Below are positions 8,615 through 17,612 of a stretch of 64,000 nucleotides of DNA, piece after piece. The translations under genes and the position numbers were made by a program. Position 1 is the first letter of the stretch. The number at the start of each line of letters is the position of its first letter. A model generated the notes under the pieces. The model worked only from the letters and a program-made list of their open reading frames with translations, did not search any database and had not been told where the DNA came from. The DNA lies in the NCBI RefSeq assembly GCF_001579845.1, contig NZ_CP007440.1, positions 1,616,001-1,680,000 of the forward strand. Direction: 5' to 3'. The DNA is from Rhodoplanes sp. Z2-YC6860. Lineage in GTDB: Bacteria > Pseudomonadota > Alphaproteobacteria > Rhizobiales > Xanthobacteraceae.

Positions 8615-9595
8615 CTACTGCGTCACGATGTTGTTGGCGCGGATCACGTCGCCCCAGATTTTGATCTCACTCTTGAGCAGCGCAGCCGCTGCCTCCGGCG
8701 TCTGCTGCGCTGACGGAAACAGATCCATGCCGCCATCGTCGAAGGTCTTCTTCACCCGTGCGTCAGCCAGCGCAGTGCGGAGAGCGCCGTTGAGCCGGTC
8801 GACGATCGGTCGCGGCGTGCCGGCCGGTGCGAGCAGCATGTGCCAGAAGTCGAGATTGAGCTTCTTGTAGCCAAGCTCGCCCATGGTCGGCAGGTCGGGC
8901 AATCCCGCGAAGCGGTTGCGGCCGATGATGGCATAAGCCTTCAACTTGCCGGCTTTCACCAAAGGTCCCGCCACCACGGTCGACTGCGAGCTGATGTCGA
9001 CCATCCCGGCCAGCAGATCATTGAGCGCAGGACCCGCGCCGCGATACGGCACCTGCGTGACGTTCACGCCGAGCTCTTCGGCGACCAGCACACCGGCGAG
9101 ATGACCGAACGACCCCACGCCCGCATGCGCCATCTTGGCGTTGCGCCCAGGCTCCTTGAGCCAACGGATGAGTTCCTTGATGTTGTTCGGCGGCAGATCG
9201 CCGCGCGCCGCAAGCGCGGTGCCCGCGGTGTTGACGAGGCCTATGGTGACGAAGTCCTTCTCGGCATCGAGGGCGAGCTTGGGATACATCGTCATGCCGG
9301 CCGCGAGCGCCACCTGGTGCAGCAGGATGGTGTAGCCGTCAGGCGCGGTGTGCGCGGCGCGGCCCGCTGCGATCATGCCGCCGGCGCCACCGATGTTCTC
9401 GATGATGATCTGCTGCCCGAGCTTTTGCGACATGCTGTCCTGGATGATGCGGCCGATGGTGTCGGTCGCGCCGCCGGGCGGGTAGGGCACGATCATGGTG
9501 ATCGGCCTGTTGGGATAGTCCTGCGCGGCGGCGGGCATGGCCGCGAAGCTCAATGCGAACAGCAGAAGCGAAGCGAGCTTGCAGGCGCGTGTCAT
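8615..9595 (-). CDS. Bug/TctC-type substrate-binding protein, second of a tandem pair
   Basis: A 326-residue periplasmic binding protein. The signal peptide ends at AAAQD, followed by YPNRPITMIVPYPPGGATD and QQIIIENIGGAGGM. The start at 9595 has GAGGGAG upstream; an in-frame ATG at 9619 would add eight residues before the signal sequence. It is clearly a duplicate of the next upstream gene (9708-10703): both share GGATD, MSQ-x-LGQQI, the LLHQV-x-LAAG segment and the GLVNT strand, and both end in INLE-like DVIR-x-NNI. Both are transcribed toward the amidohydrolase with 112 bases between them. No TctA or TctB gene is near. Confidence 0.95.
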   Translation of the reverse strand: MTRACKLASLLLFALSFAAMPAAAQDYPNRPITMIVPYPPGGATDTIGRIIQDSMSQKLGQQIIIENIGGAGGMIAAGRAAHTAPDGYTILLHQVALAAGMTMYPKLALDAEKDFVTIGLVNTAGTALAARGDLPPNNIKELIRWLKEPGRNAKMAHAGVGSFGHLAGVLVAEELGVNVTQVPYRGAGPALNDLLAGMVDISSQSTVVAGPLVKAGKLKAYAIIGRNRFAGLPDLPTMGELGYKKLNLDFWHMLLAPAGTPRPIVDRLNGALRTALADARVKKTFDDGGMDLFPSAQQTPEAAAALLKSEIKIWGDVIRANNIVTQ

Positions 9596-9707
9596 GATGG
9601 ACTCTCCCTCTGCGGCCACGCCGGAGACGTGGGCTCGGATTGTCGGTCATTTGCGATTGCGTTCGGTCAGTCCGGACTTGGCTCCAATGCGAATGGAAAC
9701 GGGCGCA

Positions 9708-10703
9708 CTATTGCGCCTGGATGTTGTTTTTGCGGATCACGTCGCCCCAGCGGGCGATCTCGCTCTTCAGCATGGCGGTGGCGATTTCGGGCGTTTCCCG
9801 GTCGGCGGGATAAACCTCCATGCCGGCCTTGGTGAAGGCGTCCTGGACCCTGGCGTCGGCGAGCGTCTGGCGCAGCGCTGCGTTCAATTGATCGACGATC
9901 GGCCGCGGCGTGCCGGACGGCGCGAACATGATATGCCAGAAATCGAGATCGAGATTCTTGTAGCCGGCCTCGACCAGGGTCGGCGCATCCGGCAGGCCCG
10001 CGAACCGGTTCTTGCCGACGATCGCATAGGCTTTCAGATATCCGGCCTTGACCTGCTCCGCGACCACTGCGGCCGACAGGCAGCTCAAGTCGGCATGGCC
10101 CGCGATCAAGTCGTTCAACGCCGGCCCGCCGCCGCGATAGGGAATCTGGTCGGCCTTGGCGCCGATCTCCTGCACGAACATCACGCCGCAGAGATGGCCG
10201 AAGGCGCCGACGCCTGCATGTGCGAACTTGGCGACGTGGCCGCCCTTCATCCAGGCGACAAGCTCCTTGATGGAATTTGGCGGCAGCGACTTGTGGCCGG
10301 CGACCACCGATGCGCTGGTGTTGACGAGACCGATGCCGGTCAGGTCTTTCGCAGCGTCAAACGTGGCGTTCGGATAGAGCGTCACGCCGGCCGCAAGCCC
10401 GACCTGATGAAGCAGCAGTGTATGGCCGTCGGGCGCAGCGCGGGCGACGCGGCCTGCGCCAATGAGCCCGCCGGCGCCGCCGACATTCTCGATCACGATC
10501 TGCTGGCCGAGCCGTTGCGACATCGGGTCGATCAGGATGCGCGCGATGGCGTCGGTCGCGCCGCCGGCCGGGAACGGCACCACCAGCGTGATCGGATGGC
10601 TGGGATAGCTCTGCGCGGAAGCCTCGCCGGAGGCCCAAACGTCACCCGAAATCCATGCGGCGACGGCCAACAGCAGCCACGCGAGCTTGCGTGCCCTGAC
10701 CAT
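9708..10703 (-). CDS. Bug/TctC-type substrate-binding protein, first of a tandem pair
   Basis: A 331-residue secreted protein. The signal segment LAWLLLAVAAW is followed by a cleavage region ending ASAQ, then YPSHPITLVVPFPAGGATD and QQIVIENVGGAGG. The start at 10703 has GGGAGAG six bases upstream and gives a normal short n-region; an alternative ATG at 10724 adds seven residues. Conservation with the downstream copy extends through the ligand loop (LLHQVGLAAG) and the hinge, so the duplication kept the same fold and perhaps a related ligand. Both copies are on the same strand in head-to-tail order. Confidence 0.95.
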   Translation of the reverse strand: MVRARKLAWLLLAVAAWISGDVWASGEASAQSYPSHPITLVVPFPAGGATDAIARILIDPMSQRLGQQIVIENVGGAGGLIGAGRVARAAPDGHTLLLHQVGLAAGVTLYPNATFDAAKDLTGIGLVNTSASVVAGHKSLPPNSIKELVAWMKGGHVAKFAHAGVGAFGHLCGVMFVQEIGAKADQIPYRGGGPALNDLIAGHADLSCLSAAVVAEQVKAGYLKAYAIVGKNRFAGLPDAPTLVEAGYKNLDLDFWHIMFAPSGTPRPIVDQLNAALRQTLADARVQDAFTKAGMEVYPADRETPEIATAMLKSEIARWGDVIRKNNIQAQ

Positions 10704-10818
10704 GCGTCTCTCCCATCCCGCCACGCGTCTGATGCTCGCAGTCGGCTCGCCTTGTCGGCGTTATGGAGGGCAGTCTAGACCGTTATTCCGCCGGCTGAAC
10801 AGGGCAGGGTGCCGGGCT

Positions 10819-11973
10819 TTAAAACGCCTGCGCCAGCTCTTTTGCGCCCGCTGACTGGGACGCGCTGTCCATCTTTCTGTCGATCGCCTCGAACAGCGCC
10901 GCGACGTTGCCGGTGCGCCGCGCGATGGGATTGCGCTCATAGCCGCCGCGCTGGAAAAAGTTCGAGGTCGGTACCTGGGGCCGGAACTCCAATGGCATCG
11001 TCACCATATCGAAGCCGTTGCCGTCGCCGGTGAAGTTCATCAATTCCAGTTCGGCTGCGGTCAACGGCCGTTGCAGTCCTTTGGCGCGGGCGAACATCAC
11101 GGAGTCGAGGAGCTTCTGGGTTTGCAGCAGCGGACCGATGTCGCGATCGAGGATGGCCGCGTGGGTGCCCTTGCCGCCGTCGGTGAACTTGGCGAGCTTG
11201 TCGTGCTCGCTCCATGAATTCGGCACGGTGCGGGTGAAGGCGACCATGTTCCGCAGCGCCGCGATCTTGCGATTCATCGCGCTGCGTTCGGCACCGGTGA
11301 GCCGCGAAGCCTGCAGCGTCAGCGCCGAGATGAACTTGTCGCCGTGCTCGGCAAACAGGCTCACGGTATTGGTGCTGAGCAATTGGTTGTAGCCGATCGC
11401 GGGCGAGATCGGCCGGGCATCCTTGCGCGTCGAGATCAGTCCAGCCTGCGAGTCGTAGCCGCCATTGCCGCCGGTCTCGAACGCGTAGATGCGCACCGCC
11501 TGCTCGCGGGTCAGGCCCGCCGCCGCCGCGACCTTGGCGTAGGCGAGCTTGAAATCACCTTCGGTCCTCGGCCGGTCCGGCGCAAAGTTGAACCGTTCGG
11601 CCGCGACCTTCAGGAATTCGGGAATGGTCGGGATCGGCACCGGCGGCTTCTGCGGATCGCGTTGCGGTGGCACATAGTCCGATGGCCGCGGCGGTCCCGA
11701 ATAGACCGGCGGCTGGGTCAGCACATAGTCGTCGAGCACGATGGCGGTTCCGCTGCGGCGCTTCGCGAAGCGCAGCCGCCGCTTGTCGATGGTCGACTGC
11801 CAATAGGCCTCGGCCTCCTGCTCATAGGCGGTGCGGGCGCGGATATAGGCTTCGACCGCGGGACTCACCGCCGCGATCTGGTCGTATTGCTGCTGCGCGG
11901 ACACCGGCATGGCAGCGCTGAGCAAAGCCACCGCGACAAGCCAAGCCGGAATGTGTCGGAATCGATGTTGCAT
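10819..11973 (-). CDS. Secreted protein with a possible lysozyme-like (transglycosylase) fold
   Basis: A 384-residue protein with a signal peptide (cleavage near PVSAQQQ), so probably periplasmic. Residues 60-130 are rich in Arg and Pro and look unstructured. Near residue 190 the stretch IYAFETGGNGGYDSQAG is followed about 15 residues later by AIGYNQLL. This resembles the catalytic Glu plus the G-x-x-Q-L motif of soluble lytic transglycosylases, and a helical C-terminal half follows. I do not recognise a named family with certainty, and a role in cell-wall turnover is an inference. The gene stands alone between a Bug gene and an aldolase gene. The start has no strong ribosome binding site. 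Confidence 0.85.
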   Translation of the reverse strand: MQHRFRHIPAWLVAVALLSAAMPVSAQQQYDQIAAVSPAVEAYIRARTAYEQEAEAYWQSTIDKRRLRFAKRRSGTAIVLDDYVLTQPPVYSGPPRPSDYVPPQRDPQKPPVPIPTIPEFLKVAAERFNFAPDRPRTEGDFKLAYAKVAAAAGLTREQAVRIYAFETGGNGGYDSQAGLISTRKDARPISPAIGYNQLLSTNTVSLFAEHGDKFISALTLQASRLTGAERSAMNRKIAALRNMVAFTRTVPNSWSEHDKLAKFTDGGKGTHAAILDRDIGPLLQTQKLLDSVMFARAKGLQRPLTAAELELMNFTGDGNGFDMVTMPLEFRPQVPTSNFFQRGGYERNPIARRTGNVAALFEAIDRKMDSASQSAGAKELAQAF

Positions 11974-12091
11974 TACGTTCGTGCTGCCGGTCGCAGAATC
12001 ACGACCGTCACGGAATCATAACACAATGCGCCTCATCGATGACCGGACTGGGGCAGAGTGACACACCGCGCTTCGGTATGATGGAACCGCG

Positions 12092-12811
12092 TCAGCCTGC
12101 CGCCTTCTCGCGGCGCTTGGCGCGCCGCACCAGATAATCGAAGTTCACCACGAACTGGTCCGGCCGGCTGATGTCGTGCTTGAGCTGCTCGATATCTTTC
12201 GCGGGGAACTCCGGCGCAGTCTCGCCGGCCGCCTCCATGATCATCTGAATCTGCGCGGCGTTCTCGAACATGATGGTGCGGATCACCACCTCGTCGATGG
12301 TCGGTGCGGCGGTGACGATGCCGTGGTTCTTCAGCATCACCACGCTGTGCGGCCCGAGCGCCTTGGCGACGCCGGCGCCCATCTCGGTGGTGCGGATCAG
12401 GTTGATGGTGTCGGTGTAGAGCCCGACCGCGTTGGCGAACAGCGCGGCCGGCTGGCTCAGCACCTTGAGCGGCCGGCCGGTGCCGGACCAGGCGATCGAA
12501 TAGGTCGGATGGGTGTGCAGGATGCAGTTCACATCCGGCCGCACCTTGAAGATCTCCGAATGAATGAAAACCTCGCTGTGGCGGCGCGAGGTGCCGGCCA
12601 CGACCTTGCCGTCGAGATCGATGGTCAGGATGTTCTCGTGCGTGATCTCGTCGAGCCCGAGGCTGTGGCACTTCATGAAGAACAGCTTCGGATTGTCGGG
12701 CAGCCGGAACGAGATGTGGCCGCGCGTGAAGTCGTCCTGGCCTTCGTTGACGAGCACCTTGCCCGCCCAGATCATTTTTTCCTTGATCTCGGCATGGGTC
12801 ATTCCAGTCAT
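12092..12811 (-). CDS. Class II aldolase/adducin family protein
   Basis: A 239-residue cytoplasmic protein with the zinc-site pair ILHTHPTYS near residue 97 and KNHGIV near 160, and the N-terminal FTRGHISFRLPD. The start chosen at 12811 is five bases after the stop of the upstream molybdenum hydroxylase gene with GGATAAG before it; ATG 12802 is an equally coherent alternative. The tight spacing means both are made from one mRNA, suggesting that the hydroxylase product or a derivative is the aldolase substrate. The protein is only loosely similar to the other two class II aldolases of this window, so it is not a recent duplicate. Confidence 0.93.
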   Translation of the reverse strand: MTGMTHAEIKEKMIWAGKVLVNEGQDDFTRGHISFRLPDNPKLFFMKCHSLGLDEITHENILTIDLDGKVVAGTSRRHSEVFIHSEIFKVRPDVNCILHTHPTYSIAWSGTGRPLKVLSQPAALFANAVGLYTDTINLIRTTEMGAGVAKALGPHSVVMLKNHGIVTAAPTIDEVVIRTIMFENAAQIQMIMEAAGETAPEFPAKDIEQLKHDISRPDQFVVNFDYLVRRAKRREKAAG

Positions 12812-12816
12812 TGTTC

Positions 12817-15138
12817 TTATCCTGCTTTGCCGTTGCCGATCGCCCGCCACACCACTTCGGGCGTGGCAGGCATTGCGATGTGTTTCACCCCGAACTCCGC
12901 CAGCGCATCGACCAGAGCGTTGGCCACCGCCGGCATCGCGCCGACGCAGCCGGCTTCGCCCGCGCCTTTGACGCCGAGCGGATTGGTCTTGGTCGGCACC
13001 GGGTTGGCCTTCACCTCGATCGCGCAGAAGTCATGGGCGCGCGGCATCGCGTAGTCCATGAACGAGCCCGTGGTGAGCTGGCCGTCGCCGTCGAAGTTGA
13101 TGTCCTCTTTCAGGATCTGGCCGACGCCCATCGCGACGCCGCCGACGATCTGGCCCTTGAGCAGCAGCGGATTCATCACCGTGCCGACGTCGTCGACCAC
13201 GCTGTACTTCACCACTTCGACGCGGCCGGTCTCCGGATCGATCTCGACCTCGCAGACATGCACGCCGTTCGGGAAGTTCTCCACATCGGCGCGATAGATC
13301 GCGGTGGCGAACAGGCCGGCCTCCATATCCTTGGGGAGCTTTGCCGGATTGGCGGCGTTCTCGGCCACTTCCTTGATGGTGATGGTCTGGTTGGTCTTGG
13401 TTGAGGAGAAGATGCCCTCGTTGAAGTTCACGTCTGCCACGTCGACCTTCAGCGCATGCGCCGCGATGGCCTTGCCCTTGGCGATTACCTTGTCGGAAGC
13501 CTGGAAGAACGCCGAACCCGACATGGTGGCGGAACGCGAGCCGCCGGTGCCTTCGCCGAAGAACACCTTGTCGGTGTCGCCCTGGATGTACTCGATGTCG
13601 TTCGGATGGATGCCGAGCTTGTCGGCGACCACCTGTTTGAACGTCGTCTCGTGGCCCTGGCCCTGGTTGATGCTGCCCGAGAAGATCTGCACCGTGCCGC
13701 CGCGGTCGAAGCGGACTTCGGCGCCTTCGAGGCTCGGCGCAGCCGCGCGCTCGATGGTGTTCGACATGCCGAGACCGCGGAGCTTGCCGTTCTTCTTGGA
13801 CTCGGCCTTGCGCTTTTCGAAGCCCGCCACGTCGGCAAGCTTCAGCGCGAGGTCCATGCCCTTCTCGAACTCACCGGAGTCGTAGGTGAAGGTCAGGCTG
13901 GTCTTGAACGGCATGGCATTGGGCGGGATGTAGTTCTTGCGGCGCAGCTCGGCCGGATCGATGCCGAGCTGTTTCGCCGCCACATCGACCATGCGCTCGA
14001 TGACGTACGCGGCCTCCGGCCTGCCGTTGCCGCGGTAAGGACGGCACGGTTGCGTGTGGGTGAACACCGCGGTCGATTCGACATACATCGCGGGCGTCCG
14101 GTAGACGCCGGCGAGCGTGCCGAGATTGCCGGTATAGGCCTGGAAGCCCATTTGCAGATAGGCGCCGGCATTGACGAAGGACGACACCCGGAACGCGAGG
14201 AAGGTGCCGTCCTTGTCCAGCGCGAGTTCGGCGTCGGTGACGTTATCGCGCGCCATGGCGTCGGACAGGAACGCCTCCGAGCGCGTGCTCATCCACTTCA
14301 CCGGCCGGCCGATCTTTTTCGACGCGAGCAGGACCAGCGGCACCTCGTTATAGACCGCCGACTTCATGCCGAAGCTGCCGCCGATGTCAGGCGCCACCAC
14401 GCGCACCTTGTGCTCCGGCACCTTGAGCACGAGCTTCGCAAGCTCGGTGCGGTACGGATGGGCGCGCTGCAGCGTGGTGTAGATCGTGTAGCTGTCGGTG
14501 ATGGCGTTGTAGTCGCCGACCGAGCCGCGCGGTTCCATCGAGGCGGTGGTCACGCGGTTGATGACGAGATGCTCTTTGACGATATGCGCAGCCTTTTTGA
14601 AGGCCTCCTCGGTCTTGGCCTTGTCGCCATGGATCGCCGTGAAACAGATGTTGTCCTTGCAGTCGTCCCAGACCAGCGCCGCGCCGGACTTGGCCGCGTC
14701 GGCCGTGCCCAGCACCGCCGGCAGCGGTTCGTACTCGACCTCGATCAGTTCGCAAGCGTCCATCGCCTGGTTTTTGGTCTCGGCCGCAACGAAGGCGACA
14801 TAGTCGCCGACGAAACGAACGGTGTCCTTCACCAGCGCCGGATAGCGCGGCTTGTAGTTCGGCGAGCCGTCGCGGCGCTTATGGGTGACCGGCACGGGCA
14901 GGTCGCCCCAGCCGGACTTGATCCAGTCCTCGCCGGTCAGCACCACCAGCACGCCGGGCGCGGCCTGGGCCTTGCTGATGTCGATCGATTTGATCCTGGC
15001 GTGAGCATGGGGCGAGCGCAGCACATGGCCGAACGCCATGCCCGGCAACGTGATGTCGTCGACATATTTGCCGCCGCCGCGCAGCAGCCTCGGGTCCTCG
15101 AAACGCGGCACCCCCTGACCGATCGCAAACTCACCCAT
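12817..15138 (-). CDS. Xanthine dehydrogenase/CO dehydrogenase family molybdopterin-binding subunit
   Basis: A 773-residue large subunit of a molybdenum hydroxylase, an enzyme that inserts oxygen from water into aromatic or aldehyde substrates. Family marks include GVPRFEDPRLLRGGGKYVDD at the N terminus, GGSFGMKSAVYNE for the cofactor, the YRGNGRPEAAY loop, GQGHETTFKQ, and GAGEAGCVGA, whose Glu is the active-site base near the C terminus. The start at 15138 follows GGCGAGGA; an open frame continues upstream without family similarity. The iron-sulfur and FAD subunits such enzymes need are not in this window, so it either pairs with distant partners or belongs to an unusual complex. A class II aldolase follows five bases later. 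Confidence 0.94.
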   Translation of the reverse strand: MGEFAIGQGVPRFEDPRLLRGGGKYVDDITLPGMAFGHVLRSPHAHARIKSIDISKAQAAPGVLVVLTGEDWIKSGWGDLPVPVTHKRRDGSPNYKPRYPALVKDTVRFVGDYVAFVAAETKNQAMDACELIEVEYEPLPAVLGTADAAKSGAALVWDDCKDNICFTAIHGDKAKTEEAFKKAAHIVKEHLVINRVTTASMEPRGSVGDYNAITDSYTIYTTLQRAHPYRTELAKLVLKVPEHKVRVVAPDIGGSFGMKSAVYNEVPLVLLASKKIGRPVKWMSTRSEAFLSDAMARDNVTDAELALDKDGTFLAFRVSSFVNAGAYLQMGFQAYTGNLGTLAGVYRTPAMYVESTAVFTHTQPCRPYRGNGRPEAAYVIERMVDVAAKQLGIDPAELRRKNYIPPNAMPFKTSLTFTYDSGEFEKGMDLALKLADVAGFEKRKAESKKNGKLRGLGMSNTIERAAAPSLEGAEVRFDRGGTVQIFSGSINQGQGHETTFKQVVADKLGIHPNDIEYIQGDTDKVFFGEGTGGSRSATMSGSAFFQASDKVIAKGKAIAAHALKVDVADVNFNEGIFSSTKTNQTITIKEVAENAANPAKLPKDMEAGLFATAIYRADVENFPNGVHVCEVEIDPETGRVEVVKYSVVDDVGTVMNPLLLKGQIVGGVAMGVGQILKEDINFDGDGQLTTGSFMDYAMPRAHDFCAIEVKANPVPTKTNPLGVKGAGEAGCVGAMPAVANALVDALAEFGVKHIAMPATPEVVWRAIGNGKAG

Positions 15139-15161
15139 CGCAGTCCTCGCCTTGACGTCAC

Positions 15162-15221
15162 GCACGGGCCTGACCCGTGCACCCGTCCCTAATTGGATGG
15201 CCGGGCACACCTGCCCGGCCA
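15162..15221. repeat. Two adjacent perfect hairpins in a divergent intergenic region
   Basis: GCACGGG-cctga-CCCGTGC at 15162-15180 is followed by TGGCCGGGC-acacct-GCCCGGCCA at 15198-15221. Both stems are perfect (seven and nine base pairs). The second resembles the TGGCCGGGC type of short intergenic repeat found in Bradyrhizobium relatives. The 289-base gap between the hydroxylase and synthetase genes otherwise shows nothing I can name, although it must hold the promoters of both. Confidence 0.6.
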
Positions 15222-15427
15222 CGACCGATTTCAATCAGCCTGCCGGACATTTAGCACATGCGAAGGCCTTTGACTCAGCCTTTGGTTGGGGTGCGGCTCT
15301 GCAAGGCTTGACCACTTTGCGGCGGTCTATTCTTATCGACGGAACGACCCGCCGAGGGGAAACGGCGGGAAGAGGGGAACGACAAGGGGCCGTGGCGTGT
15401 GCCGCCACGCGCCTATGGGAGGCAACG

Positions 15428-17404
15428 GTGGCGAGCAACATGCCCGCGCCGGCGGATACCTTTCCGAAGCTGCTCCTGCGCAACGCGCGCGCGTTCGGCG
15501 AACGGCCGGCAATGCGCCATAAGGACCTCGGCATCTGGCAGACCTGGACCTGGGTCGAGATGCGCGACGAGGTGCTGGCGCTGGCCGCGGGCCTGCACCG
15601 GCTCGGACTGAAACGCGGCGAGACGGTCGCGATCGTCGGCGCCAACCGGCCGAAGCTCTACTGGTCGGTCGCGGCCGTGCAGGCGCTGGGCGCCATTCCG
15701 GTGCCGGTCTATGCCGACGCGGTGGCGGACGAACTGGCCTACGTGCTCGCTCACGCCGAAGTGCGGCTCGCGGCCGTTCAGGATCAGGAGCAGGTCGACA
15801 AGATTCTCTCCGTTTCGGAGCGAGTGCCGAAGCTCGAGAAGATGATCTATGACGAGCCGCGGGGCCTGCGCGATTACGATCATGCCAATCTGCATGCAAT
15901 CGCCGACATCATCGATGACGGCCGCGCTTCGCTGAAGCAGGACGCGAATTTCGCGGCCTTGATCGACGCCGAAATCGCTGCAGGCAAAGGCTCCGACACC
16001 TCGATCATCCTCTACACTTCGGGCACCACCGGCCAATCGAAGGGCGTGGTTCTGTCGGGCGAGCGCTGTATCGCGGCGGGTTCAGATACGGTCACCTTCG
16101 ATGGCCTGAACGAGCGCGACGAAGCGCTGGCCTATCTGCCCCTGGCCTGGGTCGGCGATCATTACCTGAACTACGCGCAGGGGATGGTGGCGGGCTTCTG
16201 CATGGCCTGTCCGGAAAGCACCGACACCGCGATGGCCGACCTGCGTGAGATCGGTCCGACTTTCTTTTTCGCGCCGCCCCGCACCTTCGAGCAGATGCTG
16301 ACCCGCCTGATGATCCGCATGGAGGATGCGGGCTTCATCAAGCGCAAGCTGTTCCACTATTTCATCGGCGTGGCACGGCGCTACGGCGAGGCGATCCTCA
16401 ACAAGCAGCCGGTGCCGTTGACGGGCCGGCTGCTGTATGGGCTCGGCAATCTCCTGATCTACGGCCCGCTGAAAAACGTGCTCGGGCTTTCCAACGTTCG
16501 CATCGCCTACACGGCGGGCGAGGCGATCGGGCCCGACCTGTTCTCGTTCTATCGCTCGCTTGGGTTGAACCTGAAGCAGCTCTACGGCCAGACCGAAGCG
16601 TTCCTCTATCTCACGGCGCAGCCCGACGGGCAGATTTATGCGGACACCGTCGGCCCGGCGCTACCGAACGTCGATCTTCGTATTGCCGAGAACGGCGAGG
16701 TGCAGTTCAAATCGCCCGGCATGTTCGTCAGCTACTTCAAGGATGACTTGAAGACCCGCGAGGCGCTCACGCCCGACGGTTTCGTGAAGACCGGCGACGC
16801 AGGCTTCTTCGACAGCAAGACCGGGCACCTGAAAATCATCGATCGCGCCAAGGACGTCGGCAAGCTTCGAGACGGCACGCTGTTTCCGCCGAAGTACATC
16901 GAAAACAAGCTCAAGTTCTTTCCCAACATCCGCGAGGTCGTGGCCTATGGCGACGGGCGGGATTTCGCAGCCGTGATGATCAACATCGATCTCACCGCGG
17001 TCGGAAGCTGGGCCGAGCGCAACAACGTGGTCTACGGCTCCTATCAGGAACTCGCCGGCCATCCGCTGGTCTACGACATGATCCAGCAGAACATCGAGGA
17101 GACCAACCGCTCCCTGGCCGAGGATCCGGTGACGGCCGGCGCGCAGGTGAAACGCTTCCTGATCCTGCACAAGGAGCTCGACGCCGACGACGGTGAGGTG
17201 ACGCGCACCCAGAAGGTGCGCCGCGGCTTCGTCGCCGAGCGTTACGCGCCGCTGATCAATGCGCTCTATGACGGTTCGTCCGAGGCGGACATTTCCACGC
17301 AGGTGACGTTCGAGGACGGCCGCAAGGGCACCATCTCGGCGCGGGTGAAAATCCGCGATGCCGCCACCGTGCCGGTCACGCCCGCCATGGGGAAGGCGGC
17401 ATGA
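15428..17404 (+). CDS. AMP-dependent long-chain/aryl acyl-CoA synthetase
   Basis: A 658-residue ligase that makes an acyl-CoA from acid, ATP and CoA through an acyl-adenylate. The AMP-binding loop IILYTSGTTGQSKGV is near residue 190, YGQTEAF near 385, and the hinge region KTGDAGFF near 450. The size and the NLLIYGPL segment fit the FAA1-type long-chain group. I chose GTG 15428 because GGGAGG (15417-15422) sits five bases upstream; ATG 15440 is the alternative and any farther start lacks similarity. It is the first gene of a plus-strand run with livG, livH, livM and livF, and the stop overlaps no gene. The substrate is probably the compound imported by that transporter. Confidence 0.94.
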   Translation: MASNMPAPADTFPKLLLRNARAFGERPAMRHKDLGIWQTWTWVEMRDEVLALAAGLHRLGLKRGETVAIVGANRPKLYWSVAAVQALGAIPVPVYADAVADELAYVLAHAEVRLAAVQDQEQVDKILSVSERVPKLEKMIYDEPRGLRDYDHANLHAIADIIDDGRASLKQDANFAALIDAEIAAGKGSDTSIILYTSGTTGQSKGVVLSGERCIAAGSDTVTFDGLNERDEALAYLPLAWVGDHYLNYAQGMVAGFCMACPESTDTAMADLREIGPTFFFAPPRTFEQMLTRLMIRMEDAGFIKRKLFHYFIGVARRYGEAILNKQPVPLTGRLLYGLGNLLIYGPLKNVLGLSNVRIAYTAGEAIGPDLFSFYRSLGLNLKQLYGQTEAFLYLTAQPDGQIYADTVGPALPNVDLRIAENGEVQFKSPGMFVSYFKDDLKTREALTPDGFVKTGDAGFFDSKTGHLKIIDRAKDVGKLRDGTLFPPKYIENKLKFFPNIREVVAYGDGRDFAAVMINIDLTAVGSWAERNNVVYGSYQELAGHPLVYDMIQQNIEETNRSLAEDPVTAGAQVKRFLILHKELDADDGEVTRTQKVRRGFVAERYAPLINALYDGSSEADISTQVTFEDGRKGTISARVKIRDAATVPVTPAMGKAA

Positions 17405-17434
17405 TCTTGCGCCACTCGCAAAGCTCTCGCTTCA

Positions 17435-17590
17435 CCTCCCCCTGGAGGGGGGAGGTCGGCGAGCCTCAAGCGCGTTTACGCGCGTCTTCGACGCGCTATG
17501 GCGCGCCGGGTGGGAGTGAACTTTCGGTACCCACAACATCACCCCACCCCGACGCGCTTCGCGCGTCGACCCTCCCCCTCCAGGGGAGGG
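17435..17590. repeat. Composite palindromic repeat before livG
   Basis: The left part ACCTCCCCCTGGAGGGGG (from 17434) and the right part CCCTCCCCCTCCAGGGGAGG (from 17570) are complementary boundaries of a 155-base element. Inside are GACGCGC-ttc-GCGCGTC (17551-17567) and a 36-base module (17468-17503) that recurs with one mismatch at 18470-18505. That module starts with the hairpin GCGCGTTTACGCGC (17470-17483). The element fills nearly all of the 208 bases between the synthetase stop and the livG start, and leaves livG without an obvious strong ribosome binding site. Confidence 0.8.
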
Positions 17591-17612
17591 TTGGCACTTG
17601 TGGTGTTGCGCG

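Noticed and set aside
13456-15192. Plus-strand open frame of 578 codons opposite the molybdenum hydroxylase gene
   Set aside because: It is the antisense shadow of a well-supported gene with conserved cofactor motifs, and its own translation is Arg/His-rich without domain features.
15152-15427. Longer N terminus for the acyl-CoA synthetase
   Set aside because: The extra 92 residues have no family similarity and cross two intergenic hairpins; GTG 15428 has a clear ribosome binding site.
17592-17610. TGGCAC...TTGC before livG as a sigma-54 promoter
   Set aside because: The GG and GC doublets are 13 bases apart instead of 10, so the spacing does not fit.
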